64,000 nt of DNA, from assembly GCA_038380435.1 (NCBI GenBank), contig JAWZYU010000028.1, positions 29,248,201-29,312,200 of the forward strand. The letters run 5' to 3'. This document shows, piece after piece, positions 56,923 through 64,000 of this stretch (positions are counted from its first letter, which is position 1; the number at the start of each line of letters is the position of its first letter). The DNA comes from Ryuthela nishihirai. Lineage: Eukaryota; Arthropoda; Arachnida; Araneae; Heptathelidae. The position numbers and the translations under genes were made by a program. Below the pieces are notes generated by a model, which was given only the letters and a program-made list of their open reading frames with translations, did not search any database and had not been told where the DNA came from.

Positions 56923-56987
56923 GTGGCCTTGCCATTTAGCCCATTGTATGCAAAAATGTGCAGCACGGGTAAATCAACCTGACCTAC
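56923..56987 (+). mobile_element. SINE-2 3'-end fragment
   Basis: CTTGTGGCCTTGCCATTTAG, CCCATTGTATGCAAAAATGT, and GGTAAATCAACCTGACC match the last 65 bases of SINE-2. The sequence 56526-56922 before it and 56988-57652 after it shows no other feature. Confidence 0.6.
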
Positions 56988-57654
56988 AATATAAAAAAGT
57001 CTCGGACTACATAATACCATCAGAGACAGCAAGCCCAAAAGACACGAGGACTGAAAAAATTTCACTGCTCATATGCATTAAAAAACAAACCCCCCAAAAC
57101 AGAATAATCTCATTGGAGAATCCATATTAACCAAAATGAACTAACCGTTATGATTAAATTTTAACCATAATGAATTAACCATTAAAGCTAAATAATGACT
57201 TTGTTGTTCTGTACTTTTAACCCTTTGCACCTGAGGGTGCCACAGTGGCGCTATTTTGATTTTATCGTAAAACTCGGCACCATAGCAGCAACATGCTACA
57301 GTCAGCTGGCGCTAGCGTCCATAGCAGATGGTTGTATATCGTATCTGTGCTTCGTATTATTATTCATGATGATAGTTTTTACCTATAAACATGGCAGATA
57401 AAATAAATACCAATGATAGAAGTTATAGTGCGATTGATAACAGTGACAAATTTGTTTACAGCAACTTTGATGTAAGTGCAAAACACATTAAAAAATTATA
57501 AGTTGCAGTTTTTTGTATATGTATATTTTTTATTGTTTTTTTGTGGTTTGTTTGTTTTGTATTTGTTTTTATTTATTTTTTGTAATCACTTATTTTTGTT
57601 CCATAAATATGTATAAAGGTCCTTATCAATATAAAACATTTTTGCAGGCAAGTA

Positions 57655-59012
57655 CATAGCGTGATCATTTAATTCGTGGACAGAAGCAAAAAGTTACATT
57701 AAATATCATCCTCCGAATCTTCCTGACATTTGTCTTTCTCAAAATACTCTCCCTTGAACTTCACACATTTTTGCCATCATTGTACCCATGCATTAAAAGC
57801 GTCTCCGAAGTCATTTTTTGAAAGCTTGTGAAGTGTTGTTGTGGCTCTGCAAGCATCGTTGTCAGATGTGAAATATTTCCCTTTCGAAGCTTTCTTCAGT
57901 TGCAGAAAGAGGAAAAAATCGCAGGGTGCTAAGTCCGGGGAATACAGAGGATTTGGCAGAACCTCAGCACCTACTGGCTGCACAATGTATGTGCAGCCAG
58001 TACTGTATGGAGCCTGTTGTTGTTGTGATGGAGAAACCAAGTCACACCAGAAAGTTCTTGATGTTTTTCACAAATGGTACGCCAAAGTTTGGTTCTGAGA
58101 ACCTTCGAGTAGACTTCCTTATTCATGGTTGTTCCATGAAGCATAAAGTGAGTAACGAGAACACCTTTGATGTAAAAAAACATAGCTATTTGTTTCCCAG
58201 CTGAATGAGAAACCCGAATTTTCTTAGATCTCAGTGAATCGGGATGCTTCCATTGATGCTACCGTTGTTTTGTTTCAGGATCATAATGAAAAATCCAAGT
58301 TTCATCACAAGTCACAATTCGACTCGTGAAGATTGGACTCTGGCTTTCAAAACAATTAAGCATCTCCTTGTACAGCTGTACCCTTTTTTCGTTCTGGAGT
58401 TAAACTGTGTGGAATCCATTGAGCACAGATTTGTGACATTTTCAGATGGGTTTTCACAATCGTGTGAGCGCTTCCATATGAAACTGACATTTTCACAGCC
58501 ACTTCACAAAGTGTTATTTGTCTGTCTTCATTCAGGATTGCCAGGGCTCTTTTGATTTGCTCAGGAGTTATTGAGGAAGAAGGCTGGCTGGGTCTTGGGT
58601 CATTGGTAACAGATTCGCATCCTTCTTTGAATCGCTTATGCCACTTAAAAATGGCAGACCTACGAAGACAGTCATTACCATAGGCTTCACTCATCTCATC
58701 AACAGTCGCAGCAGCACTTAGGCCTCACCTAACACAATAATAAATAACATACCGCTGTTCCATCTGAATTTCCAACATTCTGAACGAACATTTATGACAC
58801 GCAACTCTAATCACAGTCTTAACCCACAGCAGTCACAGTCTTAACCCACAGCAGTCAATATTCTTTAGATCAGTAGCCATTATTTAAAATGACCTTGGTA
58901 TGTGGAGCTTCCTTTGCAGCAGTCATGCACAGTGCATCTACTGTTACTTTGGAAAAAGCACTACGTACAAGTACTTATGGCATCAGTCAATGAATTAAAT
59001 GATCACCCCTCG
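57655..59012 (-). mobile_element. Mariner-like element (family M2), near full length
   Basis: 1.36 kb with inverted ends: the right terminus (reverse) TA|CGAGGGGTGATCATTTAATTC and the left terminus TA|CATAGCGTGATCATTTAATTC, both at TA dinucleotides. The interior encodes a mariner transposase on the minus strand. A short direct repeat CAGTCACAGTCTTAACCCA is present at about 58811-58855. Confidence 0.9.
57712..58770 (-). pseudogene. Mariner transposase, DD34D type, lightly broken
   Basis: The minus-strand order fits a mariner transposase. The paired helix-turn-helix part (FKWHKRFKEGCESVTNDPRP, 58694-58356) and its second half (QITLCEVAVKMSVSYGSAH) come first. VTCDETWIF near 58300 is the first catalytic Asp, LHHNNNRLHT near 58010 is the second (an Asn stands where the family has HHDN), and YSPDLAPCDFFLF near 57930 is the third Asp. 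The C-terminus is WQKCVKFKGEYFEKD. A stop in the N-terminal region near 58728, a few shifts and the Asn substitution argue against activity. Confidence 0.85.
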
Positions 59013-59351
59013 TATTTTGATAATATTTATGTTTAAAAAAAATTTAAGCTACAATATGAAAAAGCTATTTTTTATCAATATTGCTTTGAGTAACTGGTAA
59101 CACCTATAAAAAAGAACTCCGAGTGCAAAGAGTTAAAACACAACAATATTGTTACCTCCCTCCCTCCTGAAAAAAGTCTAGCTCATAAAAGGTCGTTTTG
59201 TTTTTATCTAAAAAAAAACCTTAATTTCTGAGCTTTATTTTGAAGCAATCAATGAATTAAGTATAAGTAGTAAGCATTGTATACCAAAAGAAACAACATT
59301 TATTCTGAACAAGAAATATAAAAAATAATCATTGTAACATTAAATAAAAAA

Positions 59352-59497
59352 AAAGTAAATACCCCCTCAAGCAGCTGCTTGCCACAGAGGTCTGGCAGGA
59401 GCCTGTCAGTTTATATGCCATAGTAGAAGATCTGAGAGGATGGCAGGACCTCAGCAGAAAAACGACACATACAGCCATGCCTTACCCGGGCTCGAAC
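59352..59497 (-). mobile_element. SINE-1 copy, 5'-truncated at the B box
   Basis: Reverse complement of SINE-1 from the tail (AAATACCCCCTCAAGCAGCT) to the B box (CCGGGCTCGAACCCA), with the start of the head missing. It ends about 310 bases before TRMT61A exon 2. The remaining intron (59013-59351 and 59498-59806) is featureless apart from the acceptor AG at 59805-59806. Confidence 0.85.
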
Positions 59498-59806
59498 CCA
59501 GTAGGTAAAGATTGAAAAAGGTACATTTAAGGATTTTCTTTTTATGAATTTTGTTATAGTAAACATTTTTTTCATACTGGGACAAATTTTTATTACATTT
59601 ATACTGATATTTTTGTTAGAATGGTGTTCATTAAAATGAAAGTTTTTACATAGCTATGCTTAGTAAATTGGCAGAGAGACAATAAAATTTTGTTATTTTT
59701 GGCATTTGTTGCATAAACATTTTACTGTAGTTCTAGTTTTATAATGGAATTAAATATTATTAATTTAGTGAATTAATATTTATTATTATTATCATTTGCT
59801 ATTTAG

Positions 59807-60073
59807 GGACTGGTAGTGGGTCATTGTCTCATGCATTAGCCAGGGCTGTTGCTCCAAATGGTTCTGTCTTCACCTTTGATTTCCATAAACAAAGGGTAGA
59901 ATTAGCAGAAAAAGAGTTTTCTACACATGGACTTGGGCATGTAATCAAGGTACAGCATAAGGATGTATGCAGCAATGGATTTGAATTGGATGGAGTAGCA
60001 GATGCTGTATTTTTGGATCTTCCTCATCCCTGGGATGTCATTCCTTCTGCAGCAAAAGCAATAAAATATGCAG
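59807..60073 (+). CDS. TRMT61A: tRNA (adenine-58-N1)-methyltransferase catalytic subunit, second coding exon
   Basis: Joins the first exon in frame: the last G of exon 1 plus GG gives Gly, completing SAM-binding motif I as EAGTGSGSLSHALARAVAP. Then VFTFDFHKQRVELAEKEF (motif II, the acidic residue after the second strand binding the ribose of SAM), VIKVQHKDVCSNGFEL (motif III region) and the family signature ADAVFLDLPHPWDVI, where D-L-P-x-P-W forms the active-site loop. The exon ends at the donor GTAAGA (60074) after KYAG, leaving one base for the next exon, which lies outside the window. About 197 of the usual 280-310 residues are seen and nothing is broken. Confidence 0.95.
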
Positions 60074-60120
60074 GTAAGATGCTAAATACAGACAGACAGA
60101 CATATAAATTTCTCAAATAA

Positions 60121-60715
60121 AGTCCTCAAGCAGTCATGCATTACGAAGGTTCAATCAAACTGTGTAATTTAGTTCTCCAAATGCATCTATTCTGAGCTGT
60201 AGCATTTGACTACAATAAGATAAATTTTAACAAGGCCCTGTTTGACAGTGTCTGCCTATAACATTCTAGGTCTTTCCTTTTTTCTGAGACCTTTAAGCAC
60301 ACTTAAGGTATTTTTGACCTTATTCACTCATTTGTAGTTATACATATGGGCAACATGACTAAACCAATGTAATCTCAAGCTTGTTGTTGACTCCTTTTGC
60401 TTAACCTCACAAATTTTTCAAAGTTAAACTGCCTAATGCTGAAGACACTACATAAGCCTATAGGATTAAAGGCATCAAGTGTCCTGTCATCTTGCTTAAA
60501 AAGGGTCCAAATTTCACTATCATAACTTTAGAGAGGACCAAACTATTATATAGCTTAATTTTAGTTTTTAAATGTATATATCTATTTGTCCACACTCTCC
60601 GTAAAGTTCTGGTAAATTTCTAGTATTTTAATCTCTGGCTGCATATCACCAGTATCTATTACATAGTTCCGAAGATAATTAAACTGAGACATTTGTTCAA
60701 GAATGCGATCAAAGA
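60121..60715 (-). mobile_element. RTE-like LINE 3' fragment, old
   Basis: Reverse complement of the LINE 3' region (compare 43380-43990): CCTCAAGCAGTCATGCATTA, TGACAGTGTCTGCCTATAAC, GGCAACATGACTAAACCAAT and AAGATAATTAAACTGAGACA. It is much more diverged than the four longer copies, with many stops, so it is an older insertion. It starts 48 bases after the TRMT61A exon 2 donor. Confidence 0.85.
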
Positions 60716-61465
60716 ATATGTAAGGGAGAAGAATGAAAACTTCCATGGGTGTAATTTAAGAAATCGTTGATTGTAAAGCCCCTATAATGTGTAAACCCCT
60801 TGCGCTATAGGAATGCTATTAGTCTTCAATTGCAGAAGTAAGGAAGTAAGGCATTTAGGTCACTTGCATATTTTTTTTTGTGAGAAATTTTAGATTAGGT
60901 GACTTCTGTTAGTGTCATAATTTTTACAAACTTTATTATAAGCATTTGAAAATTTTTCATATGTGAAATATTTAAATTATTTTCTTTTGCTATTTCTTTG
61001 TCCTTCAGCACTTTTACATATAGACTACTCCTGAAAGGAAATGTTATCAAAAATCTTGATTTGTAAAATCTGCTATAGTACTAGGCTAACTTTTAACTGT
61101 GTAACGAAGTCAGGTTGCCAATCATCGAAGGAACTATAAGTCAAAACCTACTTTACAAGATTATGAGAAAATTAGTTTTCAGTGAAATGCAACTTCACTC
61201 TCACAGTAAATACATCATACATTACCTTCTAATTGTTCTATTTTGATAATACTTTTTGCAGCATTTGAAATTTTAAAGCATGGTACTGATGACTTTTGAA
61301 CTTAATTGAATAGTCGAAAGAGTCTATTATAATTATATATATGAAAGTGTGCTGTGAAATATTTGTGGAATAGCTGCATCAGTTGGCTATAAGTTGAAAT
61401 ATGTAAGTGAAAAATGTATTTTACTAGATTATCAGAATATTAATTTTCAATAAATACTTATATGA
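60716..61465 (+). other. TRMT61A intron 2, nothing recognised
   Basis: AT-rich. A phrase pair, GCAACTTCACTCTCACAGTAA and GTCAAAACCTACTTTACAAG with later echoes near 61390-61450, hints at an old duplication around the following SINE. It is not firm. Confidence 0.35.
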
Positions 61466-61482
61466 AGAAATTATTGCTGATG

Positions 61483-61553
61483 GTGTGGGATTCGAAGCCA
61501 CAACTCTCTTGAGTACATGCCAGAGCGCTCTGCCACTAAACCAACCATCAGCC
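61483..61553 (-). mobile_element. SINE-4, tRNA-like head
   Basis: Minus strand: GCTGATGGTTGGTTTAGTGG (A box), CAGAGCGCTCTGGCATGTAC, B box GTGGCTTCGAATCCCACACC, then CATCAGC pairing with GCTGATG as an acceptor-like stem. The acceptor pairing is good, but the D-arm and anticodon regions and the related copies at 16858-16950 and 61787-61850 favour a SINE over a functional tRNA. Confidence 0.6.
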
Positions 61554-61786
61554 AATAATTTTTTTACATAATGTGACCTTTATATCTTTCGCTGAGTGTG
61601 GCAGACCTTGCATATCTATAATCAGGAAAGACAACTTATTTTCCAATTGTTGCTAATGAATCGGACGATAATGATGAAGTCATTCACACTTAAGTGTTAA
61701 TAATGAAAAAATTAATCCATAATAAATACACAGATTACTTGAAGATATAGGAGATATAAAGGTGACATCATGGAAACAAATTATCG

Positions 61787-61850
61787 TCTGATATTTTAAT
61801 GGTAGAGTGCTCTGCCATGTATCTAGAGAGGGTGGGTTCGAATTCCACAC
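61787..61850 (+). mobile_element. SINE-4, tRNA-like head, opposite orientation
   Basis: AATGGTAGAGTGCTCTGCCA then GAGGGTGGGTTCGAATTCCA (B box) and CACTGTGTC. It is followed at 61884-61936 by a segment that is an inverted match to 61721-61775 (ATACACAGATTACTTGAAG versus CTTCAGGTAATCTGTGCAT). The two SINE-4 copies therefore form an inverted pair. Confidence 0.55.
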
Positions 61851-61949
61851 TGTGTCAATAATTTTTCCTACATAAGCATTTATTAGATTCTATATCTTCA
61901 GCTTCAGGTAATCTGTGCATTTACTATAGATTAGTTTTCATTGACTGGC

Positions 61950-62611
61950 AGCTTGAGTGTGCTATCACCATAAACAATTCATTCATTACATTCTAGTCAA
62001 GTGAATTATAATAGTTATCTGTGAAATATTTTCTGGGATAGTGGCATTTTTCAATAAGTTGTTTTTATATTAAATTTTAAACTTCATTTCCTGTAAGGGA
62101 CAAAAGATTAACTTTTGGTAATGTTTTGCAACATTTGAAATTTAAAAGCATTGCTTTAACTGCCTTGCAGGTTAGGGGCTCGATGAGTCACTTTCCTGAA
62201 AGAACAAGCAAAGAACAGCAGCAATGGGGCAATCAGGGAGCAGAGTATCCTGGATCCCCCCATTGTTCTTAATAATATAGATGTAGTTTTCCAAATCGCT
62301 GTATTCCTTACTAGCCCTATATGCTTCCCCACCCTATTTTTTTCTATATTGCAACAAATTTAATGAGGAAAAATTGTTTTATTTTTTTTCCATATGATGA
62401 TTATTGAATTTTTCATTGTTTTATGTGATCCTTTCCCAGACAATTTAAGAAGTGAACTAAGTAAATTTTATTGATATATGCATTTCAACTGGGGTCATAG
62501 CATGAGAAGATTACTATAACAGATTATGCCAGTTGGTATATATTTTATTTGCAGTATTATCAAATTATCAGATCTCTTTTGTGCCTGTGCAACTATAAAT
62601 AAATGATAAGA
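61950..62611 (+). other. TRMT61A intron 2, nothing recognised
   Basis: AT-rich sequence up to the mariner at 62614. No features were recognised. Confidence 0.4.
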
Positions 62612-62613
62612 TA

Positions 62614-63856
62614 TGGAAGGCATCCAAAAAGTTCTTGACAAGTGCCTATAGATTTGCACTCATTCCTCCGAAGTTAACAAGCTACAACTTGTTTGAAAGC
62701 TTGTTTAAACTTGCCATTAGGTGCTAAAAAGAAATGCCTTATCATCATCATTTCTCTCTCCGCTGTCAGTCTGCAAAATCTGTGTGTTTTTGCTATGGAG
62801 CAAAATTTTGCATTTTCATAAGAATGGAGCTTGGAGATGATGCAAAAAAATTCAGGCCGATTTATCACAAGTATATGGGGATCATGCCTGTTTATATGGG
62901 ACTTCACAGAACAAATGCACAAATTCAGAGGGCTGCAGAGCTTTGAATACCTCCTTTGTGCAGTAAGACTGAAGGAAGCCATGATGAGAGAACTATCATT
63001 GCTGTTCATTCGTTAAAGAAAACCCACACATCACCATTCAGGTAATTAGATGTCAGTGTTTCAATTGGCAGTGTGGAAGCAATTATTCATCAACATTTAA
63101 AGTTCTGAAAGATCTGTACCAAATGGGTACCCCACAAACTGATAGAACAGCAAAAAAGGGCTAGAGTCAATTCTTGCAAGGAGATGCTGACAACGTTTGA
63201 ACCTAGTGACTCCAAATGATTGGCAAATATTGTCACAGGTGATGAGACATGGTTTTATTACTATACAACTATGTTTGGATTGTGGAAGATTAACTGTATC
63301 CCCAAAATCCTCTGACAAGACTTTCACTCAGGGAAGAGGATGTTTACAATTTTTTTTTTCTATTCTTAAGGAGTGGTAGCTTACTTGAAAAAATGACTCT
63401 AAATGGCCAATACTACACCAACATTGTTTTGCCCAAAATGAAGGAGCAGTGTCGAATAACAGGCATGTCAGATGTTCGCCTTCTTCATGATAAGGCCAAT
63501 GCTCACAAACCCAGAAAGTTATGACCTATCTGAAGCAGGAGAAAATTAAACAAATACCTCATCCTGCATATTCTGATCTTGCACCATGCAATTTTTGGTT
63601 GTTTCCAAATATTAAAATTTAACTTGCTGAGAAACCTTTTTCAAGGGTGCAAGACCTTGCAAAATGCATTCATTCACAGTTGTGAAGCATTCCCCAACAA
63701 GAATAGCTCAAAACATTCCAGAATTGGTGTAGACATCTGCAACTTTGCATAGATGCTAGAGGTGAGTACTTTGAAGGACAGTAAAATTTTTGTTAAGGCA
63801 AGCACAATGGTTTTTATTCTGCAGTTGCATGTCAAGAACTTTTTGAATGGCTCTTG
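62614..63856 (+). mobile_element. Mariner-like element (family M1), uninterrupted copy
   Basis: 1,243 bases. TA|TGGAAGGCATCCAAAAAGT and the inverted right end ACTTTTTGAATGGCTCTTG|TA form the ends, with TTCTTGACA in both. The plus-strand coding region is decayed; visible pieces are a GDETWFYY-like stretch near 63238 and a shifted region near 63560-63600. From 62934 to 63420 it is almost identical to 19372-19860, showing that the two copies share one family and are not very old. It provides the empty site for the Harbinger-like insertion at 20239. Confidence 0.85.
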
Positions 63857-64000
63857 TAGCAAAGTATTGCAATTTTCATGCATATTTGAAATATTCTGAA
63901 AATATAATTAATAATTCATCGCTGCTTTGCAGTTCATGTCTTTGGTATATGACGAAATGAGAAGTGTATTAATTTTAATGGGACTTTTTTTAGATTGACA

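Noticed and set aside
57841..58555. Plus-strand frames of 85-103 codons
   Set aside because: They are shadows of the mariner transposase on the minus strand.

Overview
This is a window of animal nuclear DNA, most likely from an arthropod or other invertebrate. It is AT-rich, its genes are split by long introns with GT/AG borders, and most of it is transposable elements. I cannot place it to species. A chelicerate is a guess from the mix of RTE-like LINEs, mariners and a Polinton/adintovirus relic, not a demonstrated fact.

Only two host genes are supported, both partial and both on the + strand. The first is the 3' part of the gene for mitochondrial ribosomal protein mL37 (MRPL37). Its four exons at 1973-2088, 7269-7454, 10812-10960 and 27564-27824 keep frame across three introns, and a poly(A) signal follows at 27862. 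The second is the 5' part of TRMT61A, the catalytic subunit of the tRNA m1A58 methyltransferase, with exons at 53325-53649 and 59807-60073 and the remaining exons beyond the window. The 25.5 kb between the genes, and nearly all intron sequence, is repeat-derived.

Layout: 1-27.8 kb is mL37 with introns holding a 300-bp-arm foldback repeat, a broken CR1/Jockey-type LINE, a GC-rich diverged tandem repeat, several SINEs, and a four-level nest at 19.0-27.3 kb (mariner containing a Harbinger-like TIR element, containing an RTE-like LINE, containing a SINE). 27.9-38.6 kb holds two more copies of the same RTE-like LINE, plus tandem repeats and a mariner fragment. 39.5-47.9 kb is the most notable region: a shrunken Polinton/Maverick (adintovirus-like) element with about 190-bp terminal inverted repeats. 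It carries decayed genes for a packaging ATPase, an adenain-type protease, an integrase chromodomain tail, a hydrophobic minor-capsid-like protein, a coiled-coil protein, and a protein built of phage tail-fibre-like repeats. A fourth RTE-like LINE with a pure (GAT)16/(GAC)18 tail split the ATPase gene, and a small SINE split the chromodomain. 49.8-52.4 kb holds Tc1-like and LINE debris. 53.3-64 kb is TRMT61A, whose introns contain a near-complete mariner, another mariner, LINE and SINE pieces, and a perfect 22-bp-arm palindrome.

At least four tRNA-derived SINE families occur. SINE-2 (about 380 bp) is the clearest: it has perfect A and B boxes, an AAACAACCAACC-like 3' end and target-site duplications of 8-14 bp at six copies. 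No bacterial operons, CRISPR arrays, rRNA genes or stand-alone tRNA genes were seen.
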